From: Xanthomarina arctica
GTDB taxonomy: Bacteria; Bacteroidota; Bacteroidia; Flavobacteriales; Flavobacteriaceae
NCBI RefSeq assembly: GCF_014638915.1
Contig: NZ_BMFQ01000001.1
Span: 124,001-188,000 of the forward strand
DNA: 64,000 nucleotides
Direction: 5' to 3'
A model generated the notes under the pieces. That model saw only the letters and a list, made by a program, of their open reading frames with translations. It had not been told where the DNA came from and did not search any database. Below are positions 42,572 through 51,412 of this stretch, piece after piece. The translations under genes and the position numbers were made by a program. Within the stretch, counting starts at the first letter, position 1. Each line of letters starts with the position of its first letter.

Positions 42572-45007
42572 TTAAAACATGGATGTTTCATTACTGGGTT
42601 TATTTGGTAAAGTAATTGTAAAGGTACTTCCTATGTGTTCTTGGCTTCTAAAGACTAAGGTACCACCTAAATTCTCAATATGGTTTTTAACAATATTTAA
42701 ACCAATTCCTGTACCTTGAATAGTCAATACATTTTCTGCTCTAAAATAACGATTAAAAATGTTTTTTTGATCTGCTTCTGGAATACCAATACCCTGATCT
42801 TTAATTTTAAAAACCGTTTGGTTTTTCTTTTGGGATATCTTAATTTCAATATGCCCATTTTCTGGTGAATATTTAATAGCATTATGAATGATATTGGATA
42901 AAGTGAGCTCTAATATTTTTTCATCTTGATGCAAGGACAATTCATCTATGTTCTCCGGATATTTAATTTTCTGACCATCCTTTAATAACATGTTCGAGTT
43001 GTATATAACTTCATTAAGCACGGAACTTAGTTTAAAGGTTTTAAAATGATATGTTACTTTTCCCGCATCCAATTTCTCAACCGAAAGAAAATCATTTAAA
43101 ATGTTATTTAAATTATTAACAATATTGCTAATAGTATTAATATGCTTATCTCGTTTATCTTGCTGTTCCTCAAAATGATATTTTTTCAATAGCATGGCCG
43201 AGGTAAGAATACCACTTAAAGGCGTTTTAAACTCATGTGACACTAAAGATAAAAACTTTGTTTTCAACTCGTTTAGCTCTATTTCTTTTTTTAACGCTAT
43301 TTTCAATTCTTTGGTTTGCTCCGCAACTTGTTCTTTTAAATCTTTAGCATGACTTTCTAGTTGAAATTGAGTTTTCTCTATATACTTGTTTGTTAGATGT
43401 TTTTCAATTGCAATTCCTGCTAGTTTGACACCAACCTCAACTACTTGTTTGTTAAGGTTTTTGAATTCTCGTTCTTCTTTTCTATAAATGGCAAATGTTC
43501 CTAAAACGACATTTTTAGATGACAGAATTGGAATAGACCAACAAGATTTTAAGCCAAGTGGTAAAACCAAATGCTTAAAATTCTGCCAATATTCATGGGT
43601 TTCAATATTTGAAACAACCAACTCTTTTTCCAGAAACATATTTGTGCCACTAGTGTCTAAATGTTCACCAATTAGCTCACTATTTATGTTGTTCGAATAA
43701 GCTTCTGGTAAACTTGGAGCAACTAAGCTTTTCAGTTTTTGCTCCTCTTGATCCAATAATAAAACAGACATAAAAACATCTTCAAATTGGTCTTCAATTA
43801 AAAAAGCAATATCCCTTAAAATAGTTTTTAAAGGCGTGTCCAATACCATTAATTCTAGTATCTGATTTTGTTTAATTTTAAAAAGTTCCTGTCTCTTTCT
43901 TTCCGTTATATCCAAAATTATGGCTACAAAAACTTCTTTGTCCTGTAAATTAGACAATTGCAAATGGACCTCAACGGGATAAGTACTACCATTTTTACGT
44001 TGATGTATCGTTTCGAAATTTAGTTTCTCTACACGTTTTCCTAATAAAATATCTATTTCCTTTTTAAAACCATCCACGCTGTAATCTGGCTTGATATCGA
44101 CAGGAGTCATTTGTTTTAACTCGTCCATAGAATAACCTAGGTTTTTTACAGCGCCATAATTAGCACTTAAAAACAATAAACTACTTGAGTCAAAGACAAA
44201 AATCTCGTTTAAAGACTCGTCTAAAATGGTAGCTAGATGTGTTTGGTTTTCCTCTGCTAATTTACGTTGGGTAATATCATTTTGAATCCCGATATAATGG
44301 GTAATTATGGCTTCATTATTTTTTATGGGAGTCAAGTGAAGTTCATTCCAGAACATGTTACCATTTTTTTTGTAATTACGTAAAACAGCATGACAGCTTT
44401 TGCCTTTGCTCAAGGCATTTTTAATTTTATCTATACTTTTTTGGTCTTTATCGTCTGCTTGTAAAAACCTGCAGTTTTTGTTAAGAATTTCATCTTGAGA
44501 ATAGCCGGAAATTTTTTCAAAAGCTTCATTGGCATAAATAATGGGATGATCTTTTTGCAAGGCATCTGTTATAACAATACCATTACTCGCATATTGCAAG
44601 GCTTTACTTTTTATATTTAAATTCTTTTCTATTTCTACACGTTTGGAAATATCTATTACCAAAGCCATAACATAAGCTTTGTTTTTTATTGTAAACGGAT
44701 TTAATCCAACTTCTAGAGGAAATGTGTTACCATCCTTTTTTATACCATAAAGAACCCTATCCATTCCCATAGCACGTTTTTCTCCATTTTCAAAAAATTT
44801 CTTATAATATGTTGTATGGTCTTTATGAAAGTTTTTTGGGATTAAAGTGTCAAGCGACTTATTTAAAAGTTCCCCTTCTAAATAACCAAACATTAATTCT
44901 GTAGCAGAATTTAATGAGACTATCTCTTGGTTTTCATCCACAATTACTATCCCTTCTGAAATAGCTTCAGAAAGGATTTGAAAAATCTCTTGGTTATTTT
45001 TTAACAT
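42572..45007 (-). CDS. LOV/PAS-containing hybrid-sensor histidine kinase
   Basis: 811 residues, apparently soluble with no clear membrane span. Order: PAS (8-122); LOV domain (about 135-250) with the flavin-cysteine motif NCRFLQ (Cys179), FWNEL and GIQNDIT; a third PAS (about 255-372); GAF (about 380-535); coiled coil; HisKA with SLVSHEFKTPLSGI (His591); HATPase with N-box NIIHNAIKYS and DQGIGIP. The LOV residues needed for a blue-light flavin photocycle (the Cys, Asn in WNEL, Gln in GIQ) are present. It should phosphorylate the regulator encoded directly downstream. It has no C-terminal receiver of its own. Confidence 0.92.
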   Translation of the reverse strand: MLKNNQEIFQILSEAISEGIVIVDENQEIVSLNSATELMFGYLEGELLNKSLDTLIPKNFHKDHTTYYKKFFENGEKRAMGMDRVLYGIKKDGNTFPLEVGLNPFTIKNKAYVMALVIDISKRVEIEKNLNIKSKALQYASNGIVITDALQKDHPIIYANEAFEKISGYSQDEILNKNCRFLQADDKDQKSIDKIKNALSKGKSCHAVLRNYKKNGNMFWNELHLTPIKNNEAIITHYIGIQNDITQRKLAEENQTHLATILDESLNEIFVFDSSSLLFLSANYGAVKNLGYSMDELKQMTPVDIKPDYSVDGFKKEIDILLGKRVEKLNFETIHQRKNGSTYPVEVHLQLSNLQDKEVFVAIILDITERKRQELFKIKQNQILELMVLDTPLKTILRDIAFLIEDQFEDVFMSVLLLDQEEQKLKSLVAPSLPEAYSNNINSELIGEHLDTSGTNMFLEKELVVSNIETHEYWQNFKHLVLPLGLKSCWSIPILSSKNVVLGTFAIYRKEEREFKNLNKQVVEVGVKLAGIAIEKHLTNKYIEKTQFQLESHAKDLKEQVAEQTKELKIALKKEIELNELKTKFLSLVSHEFKTPLSGILTSAMLLKKYHFEEQQDKRDKHINTISNIVNNLNNILNDFLSVEKLDAGKVTYHFKTFKLSSVLNEVIYNSNMLLKDGQKIKYPENIDELSLHQDEKILELTLSNIIHNAIKYSPENGHIEIKISQKKNQTVFKIKDQGIGIPEADQKNIFNRYFRAENVLTIQGTGIGLNIVKNHIENLGGTLVFRSQEHIGSTFTITLPNKPSNETSMF

Positions 45008-45082
45008 ACGTTATTTAGAATAGGTATTAAACTTTTAAAGTTAGTTGTTTTTTTATAGAATGGATGAAATTTCAAGCCTAAA

Positions 45083-45125
45083 CAAATGTTAGATTTTAGT
45101 TAAAAGGTGAGTCTGAGCAATATCA
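45083..45125 (-). promoter_or_regulatory. FNR-like box and -7 element upstream of the LOV kinase operon
   Basis: TGAG-CAAT-ATCA (45114-45125), one base off the palindrome, then a 23-nt gap and minus-strand AACATTTG (45083-45090), one base off TAnnTTTG. The box also lies upstream of the divergent gene at 45181, where a weaker TAATTTG begins 23 nt away on the plus strand. Confidence 0.55.
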
Positions 45126-45180
45126 TTTCATATCATTTTTTCTATCTTTAATTTGTTTAAATAATTCTAATCTTAGTATT

Positions 45181-45591
45181 ATGAAAAACAAAAAACATTT
45201 AAACGTTCCATTTTATGAAATTCTCGGCAAACTTTTTTATGCTATTGCAGCCATAGATGGTGCAATTAAACCCGTGGAATTTAATAAACTAAAAGAAATT
45301 ATAAAAACCCAATGGTTAGATGAAACAGAAGATAATTTCCAAACTGATGCTATTTACCAGATTGAGGTTGTTTTTAATTGGCTAAATGTGCAAAACAACT
45401 TAAATAGTGAGGCATTATTTAAAGACTTTGTAGAATATAAAAACGAGCATAATCATTTTTTTACTCCTCCTATTAAGAAATTGATAATAAAAACGGCACA
45501 TGGCATTGCAGATAGCTTTTGTAGAAAAAACAAATCTGAACTTATTTTGCTTGCTAAATTAGATATGGAATTAAAAAAAACAAATGATTAA
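45181..45591 (+). CDS. hypothetical helical protein, TerB-like
   Basis: 136 residues, all-helical in appearance, with FYEILGKLFYAIAAIDGAIK and an acidic pattern like tellurite-resistance TerB or related DUF domains. No membrane span. It is followed after 5 bp by the MscS channel gene, so it probably heads a three-gene operon, divergent from the LOV kinase. Family assignment is weak. Confidence 0.65.
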   Translation: MKNKKHLNVPFYEILGKLFYAIAAIDGAIKPVEFNKLKEIIKTQWLDETEDNFQTDAIYQIEVVFNWLNVQNNLNSEALFKDFVEYKNEHNHFFTPPIKKLIIKTAHGIADSFCRKNKSELILLAKLDMELKKTND

Positions 45592-45596
45592 CCTAA

Positions 45597-46496
45597 ATGA
45601 ACCAAATTAAAAACTGGATTCTAGAAAATCCTACAATTTATAGTATTGCAAAATTTGTTCTAATTGCCACATTTGTACTGGTTATAATTCAATTTTTAAG
45701 ACGCTTTTTAAGAAAAAGCATTTCAAACACAACGGCACGTTATAAATCTCAAAAAACCGTGGAATTTGTAGGTTATGTGCTGTTAGTTATTTTATCCTTT
45801 TCTTATTTTACAGGAAACATCAAGGACTTTACTTTAGCTATTGGGTTGTTTTCTGCAGGTGTTGCTTTTACACTTCAAGAGTTAATTTTAAGCATTGCAG
45901 GATCTATTTATATTTTTGTAGTTAATGTCTATAAACCTGGAGATAGAATTGAAATTAATGGTATAAAAGGAGATGTTATTGATGTAGATAGCATGTACAC
46001 AACCATGATGGAAATTGGACAATGGGTTTCTAGCGATAATTACAGTGGTAGAATTGTAAAATTAAGCAATGCTTTTGTTTTTAAAGGTCCTATTTACAAC
46101 TACTCTCAGGACTTTCCTTTTATTTGGGACGAATTTAATTTACCCATAAAATACGGTTCAGACATAGAATTAGCAAAATCTTTAGTGATTGACATTGCAT
46201 CAAAAACACTCTCTGAGTTCACTGCTAATTCCAAAGCACAATGGAAAGAGGTCGTGAACAAATATTATATAGAAGACGCTATTGTAGAACCAACCCTAGC
46301 CATTACATTAACAGATAATTGGGTTCAGTTTAATTTAAGGTATATTGTAGATTATAAAAAACGAAGGGTTACAAAACACGAATTAAACGACAGCATCAGG
46401 AAAGCTTTTGAAGGCACAAACGGCAAAGTAGTTTTAGCTTCAACAACCATAGAGCTTGTTAAAATTCCTGAAATAAAAGTCGATATCAATCCATAA
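45597..46496 (+). CDS. MscS-family mechanosensitive ion channel
   Basis: 299 residues. Membrane spans at about 17-36, 57-72 and 78-105; the pore-lining helix has the Gly/Ala pattern FSAGVAFTLQELILSIAGSI. The beta domain follows as VNVYKPGDRIEINGIKGDVI. The channel would open on hypo-osmotic shock. It lies between the TerB-like and metallophosphoesterase genes. Confidence 0.9.
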   Translation: MNQIKNWILENPTIYSIAKFVLIATFVLVIIQFLRRFLRKSISNTTARYKSQKTVEFVGYVLLVILSFSYFTGNIKDFTLAIGLFSAGVAFTLQELILSIAGSIYIFVVNVYKPGDRIEINGIKGDVIDVDSMYTTMMEIGQWVSSDNYSGRIVKLSNAFVFKGPIYNYSQDFPFIWDEFNLPIKYGSDIELAKSLVIDIASKTLSEFTANSKAQWKEVVNKYYIEDAIVEPTLAITLTDNWVQFNLRYIVDYKKRRVTKHELNDSIRKAFEGTNGKVVLASTTIELVKIPEIKVDINP

Positions 46497-46514
46497 AAAA
46501 CAGTATTATAATTT

Positions 46515-47732
46515 ATGAAAAGCTATTCATTTTTCACCATTTCACTCCTATGTTTGGCCATTTTTATAGTTGATTTTTTAGCATTTTATTGGTTAATATC
46601 TATTACGGACCTCATTCCTTCTTCCTTTTTAAAGTACACTATTTACATTCTATTTTGGTTTTTCACACTGGGTTTAATAGGATCTATTATGGTATTAAAA
46701 ATAAGGTTAGACGACATACAACCTAGAAGAAAGCAGTTGCTTATTTCTTCATTATATGGCTTAACAATTTCGTCTTTTATTCCTAAAATTATTTTTGTAG
46801 TTGTAATGGCCATCCTCTTTTTTACCAATTATGTATTTTCCGAAAAGGAATCTCATATTGTTATTCCACTTATTGGATTATTTGCTGGCTTTTTACCATT
46901 TTTCGCGATTGCTTATGGTATTTTTAAAGCTAGATACAACTTCAAAGTACACCATATAAACTTAACTTACAATCATTTACCAGAGGCGTTCCATGGCTTA
47001 AAAGTGGTGCAGATTTCCGACTTACATTTAGGAAGTTTCAATCATAATTTTCAAATTCTTGAACGAGCTATAAAAAAAATCAATCAGTTAGAACCAGATT
47101 TCTTGTTTTTCACAGGAGACCTTGTAAACAACTTTGCTTGGGAATTACGTGGTTGGCGAAAAGCCTTCAGACATTTTTCACCCAACATAAAAAAATATGC
47201 CGTTTTAGGAAATCATGATTATGGCGATTATAGCAAATGGGATTCTAAAGAAGCAAAGCAAGAAAATTTTGAAGCCATCAGGACCTTTTATAAAGAAAAC
47301 GATTTCAATCTCATGATGAACGAGTCCGAAATCATTGAAAGAAAAGGCGAAAAAATTGCCATTATTGGTGTAGAAAATTGGGGTAATCCACCCTTTAAAC
47401 AATATGGAGATTTACAAAAAGCATTGAAAGACTCAAAAGATGTTTCGTTTAAAATCCTCCTCTCTCACGATCCTTCACATTGGCCTGAAGAAGTTATAGA
47501 GCAAACCGATATTGCCTTAACCCTTTCTGGACACACACATGGCATGCAAGCAGGTTTCAAAATTAAAAATAAAGAATGGAGCCCTATAAAATATAAATAC
47601 AAGCACTGGGCAGGATTATACAAACAAAACAACCAATATCTATATGTAAATCGAGGTTTAGGTTGGCTTGGTTTTCCTGGTAGGTTAGGTATGCGCCCTG
47701 AGATTACGCTTATAGAATTTCAAAAAGAATAA
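46515..47732 (+). CDS. membrane-anchored metallophosphoesterase (YkuE-like)
   Basis: 405 residues. About four N-terminal spans (to residue 145), then a calcineurin-like phosphoesterase with the full metal-ligand set: VVQISDLHLG, FFTGDLVNN, VLGNHDYGD, LLSHDPSHW and LSGHTHGMQ. The substrate may be a lipid or nucleotide. Last gene of the operon that starts at 45181. Confidence 0.9.
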   Translation: MKSYSFFTISLLCLAIFIVDFLAFYWLISITDLIPSSFLKYTIYILFWFFTLGLIGSIMVLKIRLDDIQPRRKQLLISSLYGLTISSFIPKIIFVVVMAILFFTNYVFSEKESHIVIPLIGLFAGFLPFFAIAYGIFKARYNFKVHHINLTYNHLPEAFHGLKVVQISDLHLGSFNHNFQILERAIKKINQLEPDFLFFTGDLVNNFAWELRGWRKAFRHFSPNIKKYAVLGNHDYGDYSKWDSKEAKQENFEAIRTFYKENDFNLMMNESEIIERKGEKIAIIGVENWGNPPFKQYGDLQKALKDSKDVSFKILLSHDPSHWPEEVIEQTDIALTLSGHTHGMQAGFKIKNKEWSPIKYKYKHWAGLYKQNNQYLYVNRGLGWLGFPGRLGMRPEITLIEFQKE

Positions 47733-47742
47733 ATTTTCAAAC

Positions 47743-47785
47743 TGATTTATGTCATAAACTTAAACCCCAAAATGTCTTAAGTTAG
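47743..47785 (+). promoter_or_regulatory. FNR-like box and -7 element upstream of the flavoprotein/DnaJ operon
   Basis: TGAT-TTAT-GTCA (47743-47754), a 23-nt gap, then TAAGTTAG (47778-47785), one base off TAnnTTTG. The start codon at 47829 is 43 nt downstream. Confidence 0.65.
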
Positions 47786-47828
47786 ATGCATATTTTTTCG
47801 ATTGAAATAACGCTTTAAAACAGACAAG

Positions 47829-48284
47829 ATGATAACTACTTTAGAAACTAAGGAATGTCAGTATATACTAAGTAATAATTACATTGGTCATTTAGGATAC
47901 ATCTTCCAAAACAAACCATATGTCGTTCCAATAACCTATTTTTATGATGAAAAAGAAAATCACATCATTTGTTATTCTGGGGAAGGACATAAAATTCAAG
48001 CCATGAGAAAAAATAACCAGGTGTCTATTCAGGTTTCTGAAATAGAATCTGTAAATAACTGGAAATCTGTTTTGGCTCATGGCACATTTCATCTATATTT
48101 TGGTAGTGAAGCAAGAGCTTACCTACATGAATTTTCATTAGGTGTAAAAAGTGTTATTACAGAAAAAGAACATCAGACAGTTAATTTTATAAGCGAATTT
48201 TCAAGTAAAATTTATAAAGACGAAACGCCATTTGTGTTTATAATTAAAGTAACAGAAGTAACTGGCAAAAAAAGAATTCACTAA
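47829..48284 (+). CDS. pyridoxamine-phosphate-oxidase-like flavin-binding protein
   Basis: 151 residues with the split-barrel fold of FMN-binding PNPOx-like proteins: GHLGYIFQNKPYVVPITYFY and CYSGEGHKIQAMRKNNQVSI. Members include heme- or F420-linked and nitroimidazole-resistance (NimA-like) proteins; the exact activity is unknown. First of four tightly spaced genes. Confidence 0.82.
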   Translation: MITTLETKECQYILSNNYIGHLGYIFQNKPYVVPITYFYDEKENHIICYSGEGHKIQAMRKNNQVSIQVSEIESVNNWKSVLAHGTFHLYFGSEARAYLHEFSLGVKSVITEKEHQTVNFISEFSSKIYKDETPFVFIIKVTEVTGKKRIH

Positions 48285-48301
48285 AAATATTATACTTTAT
48301 A

Positions 48302-48667
48302 ATGGGAGAAATAGCCACATCAGACAAACAAATAACTTTGTTCTACAGTTCTAACTCTACAAGAGCCAAGCAAACTTTAGCCTATGCAAAAGCAGAAGGT
48401 TTGCCAATTTTAGAGGTAGATATTTTAAAAACTAAGCTTACAGGAACTCAAATAGCAGAATTGGCAGACAAACTTAACATAGAAATCAAAGATTTGGTTA
48501 ATCAGGAACATCCTTCATATACTCAAAAATTTGAACCTCATGATTTCTCTGAAAACGATTGGCTAACTATGATTCAGCACAATCCTGAAATCATGAAACA
48601 ACCCATTGCTTTGCGAGGCAACAGGTCTATTTTAATCGAGACGCCAACTGATATTATTAAAATTTAA
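48302..48667 (+). CDS. ArsC/Spx-family thioredoxin-like protein lacking the catalytic cysteine
   Basis: 121 residues. The ArsC-like fold is suggested by [20 protein letters not shown] and the late arginine-containing [17 protein letters not shown]. The usual CxxC or Cys-x5-Arg site is replaced by NSTRAKQT, and there is no cysteine anywhere in the protein. It cannot be an arsenate reductase; a binding or regulatory role as in Spx/MgsR relatives is possible. Second gene of the FNR-box operon. Confidence 0.75.
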   Translation: MGEIATSDKQITLFYSSNSTRAKQTLAYAKAEGLPILEVDILKTKLTGTQIAELADKLNIEIKDLVNQEHPSYTQKFEPHDFSENDWLTMIQHNPEIMKQPIALRGNRSILIETPTDIIKI

Positions 48668-48678
48668 AACACCTTAAA

Positions 48679-49569
48679 ATGTCGTATATAGATTACTATA
48701 AAATGTTAGGCATTCCAAAAAATGCCACAGAAAAGGACATTAAAAAAGCATTCAGAAAATTAGCAAGAAAATACCATCCAGATTTAAACCCTAACGATAA
48801 AGAAGCTGAAAAAAAATTCAAAGAAATTAATGAAGCAAATGAAGTTTTAAGTCATCCAGAGAATAGAAAAAAATACGACGAACACGGAAAAGACTGGAAA
48901 CATGCTGAAGAATTTGAAAAAGCAAAACAGCAACAACAATATCAGGGCAATAGGCAACAACAACATTCTGGCAATTATAATGAAAGTGATTTTTCAGATT
49001 TTTTCGAATCCATGTTTGGTGGAGGCGGAAGATCCAGACAAAGTAGTAATAATGCCATGTTTCGAGGTCAGGATTTTAATGCCGAATTACAACTAGATCT
49101 TAAGGATGTGTACACAAGTGAAAAACGAACGCTAACCGTTAACAATAAAAACATTAGGATTACCATTCCTGCTGGAGTTGAAAACGGCCAATCCATTAAA
49201 ATTAAAGGTCATGGTGGCAAGGGTGTCAACAAAGGTCCAAATGGCGATTTATACATTAAATTTAATATTGTAAACAATACCAATTTCAAGAGAGATAAAG
49301 AGAATCTTTATACCACGATAGATTTAGATTTATATACCTCTCTTTTAGGTGGCGATGTAACGGTTGATACTTTTGACGGAAAAGTAAAATTAAAAGTAAA
49401 ACCAGAAACCCAAAATGGCACCAAAGTAAAGCTTAAAGGCAAAGGATTTCCAGTTTATAAGAAAGAAGGTCAATTTGGCGACTTATACATTACTTACAAT
49501 ATAAAAACACCAACAAATTTAACTGATAAAGAAAAAGAATTATTCACCGAATTATCAAAATTAAGATGA
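48679..49569 (+). CDS. cbpA: DnaJ-like co-chaperone (CbpA type)
   Basis: 296 residues. J domain with YHPDLNPND (HPD intact), then a Gln-rich linker, a Gly-rich stretch ([11 protein letters not shown]) and two C-terminal substrate-binding domains ([40 protein letters not shown]). There is no zinc finger, as in CbpA and unlike DnaJ. It works with DnaK. The next gene, overlapping by 4 bp, encodes its modulator CbpM. Confidence 0.93.
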   Translation: MSYIDYYKMLGIPKNATEKDIKKAFRKLARKYHPDLNPNDKEAEKKFKEINEANEVLSHPENRKKYDEHGKDWKHAEEFEKAKQQQQYQGNRQQQHSGNYNESDFSDFFESMFGGGGRSRQSSNNAMFRGQDFNAELQLDLKDVYTSEKRTLTVNNKNIRITIPAGVENGQSIKIKGHGGKGVNKGPNGDLYIKFNIVNNTNFKRDKENLYTTIDLDLYTSLLGGDVTVDTFDGKVKLKVKPETQNGTKVKLKGKGFPVYKKEGQFGDLYITYNIKTPTNLTDKEKELFTELSKLR

Positions 49570-49868
49570 TTATGGAAAAAGAAAATTTAATATCAATTCA
49601 AGAATTTTGTGTCATTTATAAAGTTCCAGAAACTTTTATAAACTCGTTATATGATTACGAGCTTATTGAGATTGTAACCACAGAAAACACCCAATTTGTA
49701 CAAATAACGCAAATTAAAAACATTGAGAAACTCATTCGGTTTCATTTTGAAATGGACATTAATTTAGAAGGTATTCATGCCATTTCAAATTTACTTAATA
49801 AGGTAGAAAATCTTCAAGACGAAATAAATAACCTCAATAATAAAATAGATTTTTACCAGGCAGAATAA
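49566..49868 (+). CDS. cbpM: chaperone modulator CbpM-like (MerR-fold) protein
   Basis: 100 residues; ATGs at 49566 and 49572 are both possible, the first overlapping the end of cbpA. It has the MerR-like N-terminal helix-turn-helix ([20 protein letters not shown]) and C-terminal helix of CbpM proteins, which bind and inhibit CbpA-type J domains. Position and size agree with the family. Confidence 0.82.
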   Translation: MIMEKENLISIQEFCVIYKVPETFINSLYDYELIEIVTTENTQFVQITQIKNIEKLIRFHFEMDINLEGIHAISNLLNKVENLQDEINNLNNKIDFYQAE

Positions 49869-50018
49869 GCAAGAAAAGGAGATTTATTTTTAACTAGAAC
49901 TTGAATTACCGACTAAGATTTAGACTGAAATAACATGATTTCTTTAATAAAGTATTTTAAATGGACTATAAATTTCTTTCAGTAACAAAACCCAAATAAC
50001 CCAAATAAAAAACCACAG

Positions 50019-50549
50019 ATGAAAATAAAAAACCTACTTCTTATCTTATTTTTAGGATTAATTTTTTTAGCATGCTCTAGCGATGATGATGAAAATCCAG
50101 AAGCTGAAAATCAAAACATTGGAGGCTATCAAATTGGCAATACTTATTACAATACTCCTTTTGCATATATTAATGATGAAAACACCCAAAATGATAACCC
50201 CAGTGATTTGGCAATTATGTTAAGCAATATAGATATCCTCCAATCAAACAATATCGATTCAGGAATAGATATGATGTATGTTGATTATCTAGGTATTGAT
50301 TTTGAAATTGGACCAAAAGATCTGTTAGATTATAGAATTACAGAAAATGCGTCAAGAGTTAACGGTTATATTGAGGGAGGAACCAGATTACTTGATAACA
50401 TGAATCAAGATCTGTATGCCACGCAAATTAACTTTATAATAAATTCTTTTTCAGACACACATATTGATTTTGAATTTACGTTTACCAGACAAGATGGCGA
50501 AATAGTTACAGGAGAATATTCTGGGACTTATGTGAATGTTAGCAGCTAA
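50019..50549 (+). CDS. hypothetical lipoprotein
   Basis: 176 residues. Lipobox LIFLACSSDDD, with an acidic run just after the Cys that is typical of surface-exported Bacteroidota lipoproteins. The rest is strand-rich with no recognised motif. It stands alone. Confidence 0.7.
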   Translation: MKIKNLLLILFLGLIFLACSSDDDENPEAENQNIGGYQIGNTYYNTPFAYINDENTQNDNPSDLAIMLSNIDILQSNNIDSGIDMMYVDYLGIDFEIGPKDLLDYRITENASRVNGYIEGGTRLLDNMNQDLYATQINFIINSFSDTHIDFEFTFTRQDGEIVTGEYSGTYVNVSS

Positions 50550-50647
50550 TTTATTTAACTCTTAAACCATATTTAATTGCCTTGATTTGAAGTTGCTTCT
50601 GAAAATTCAATATCTTGTAGAAATCATTAAAAACCAAAATTAGCGAT

Positions 50648-51403
50648 ATGAATTTAAACTTAGCAGTTCTTATAGATGGCGATAATATTCCTTCGGCTCA
50701 CGTAAAAGAAATGATGGAAGAAATTGCGAAATATGGCAATCCAACCATTAAAAGAATTTATGGAGATTGGACCAAACCTCATCTTACTAGATGGAAAGAT
50801 CTCCTACTACAAAATGCCATTACCCCTATTCAACAATACGCATATACTACAGGAAAAAACGCAACAGATTCTGCCATGATTATAGACGCCATGGACATTC
50901 TCTATTCCAATAAAGTAAATGGTTTTTGTTTGGTTTCTAGCGACAGCGATTTTACAAGATTAGCTACCAGATTAAGAGAAGCAGGTATGCAAGTGATAGG
51001 AATTGGCGAAAAAAAGACTCCTACACCTTTTATTGTAGCCTGCGATAAATTTATATACGTTGAAATTCTAAGAAAACAATCTGAACAAAAAGACGATGCC
51101 AGCACCAAAGAGAAAGAAAAAGACAGTGTTGATAAAATCACCCCACAAGTTATAAAATTAATTTCTACAACCATCGACGATTTATCAGACGAAGAAGGAT
51201 GGGCTTTTCTTGGAGATGTTGGAAGTTTACTTCAAAAAAAACAGCCTAATTTCGATTCTAGAAATTATGGCTTTGAAAAATTAACTCCAATGATTAAATC
51301 TATAGGGAGCTTTGAGGTTGAACGACGAGAAACACCAAAAAGCAAACACAAGTTAATTTTTGTTCAAAACATGGAACAACACAATAAAAAAATTAAAAAG
51401 TAA
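50648..51403 (+). CDS. NYN-domain protein with OST-HTH/LOTUS C-terminus
   Basis: 251 residues. The N-terminal NYN/PIN-like nuclease (LabA/DUF88) has acidic residues in AVLIDGDNIPS, NATDSAMIIDAMD and LVSSDSDFTRLATRL. From about 165 an OST-HTH/LOTUS-like domain (ISTTIDDLSDEEGWAFLGDV through PMIKSIGSFEVERR) should bind RNA. It probably acts on RNA. It is 9 bp upstream of the ChaN-like gene. Confidence 0.85.
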   Translation: MNLNLAVLIDGDNIPSAHVKEMMEEIAKYGNPTIKRIYGDWTKPHLTRWKDLLLQNAITPIQQYAYTTGKNATDSAMIIDAMDILYSNKVNGFCLVSSDSDFTRLATRLREAGMQVIGIGEKKTPTPFIVACDKFIYVEILRKQSEQKDDASTKEKEKDSVDKITPQVIKLISTTIDDLSDEEGWAFLGDVGSLLQKKQPNFDSRNYGFEKLTPMIKSIGSFEVERRETPKSKHKLIFVQNMEQHNKKIKK

Positions 51404-51412
51404 TTAGAAGTA

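Noticed and set aside
48302-48667. Functional arsenate reductase
   Set aside because: The catalytic cysteine is absent, and no arsenic-resistance genes are nearby.
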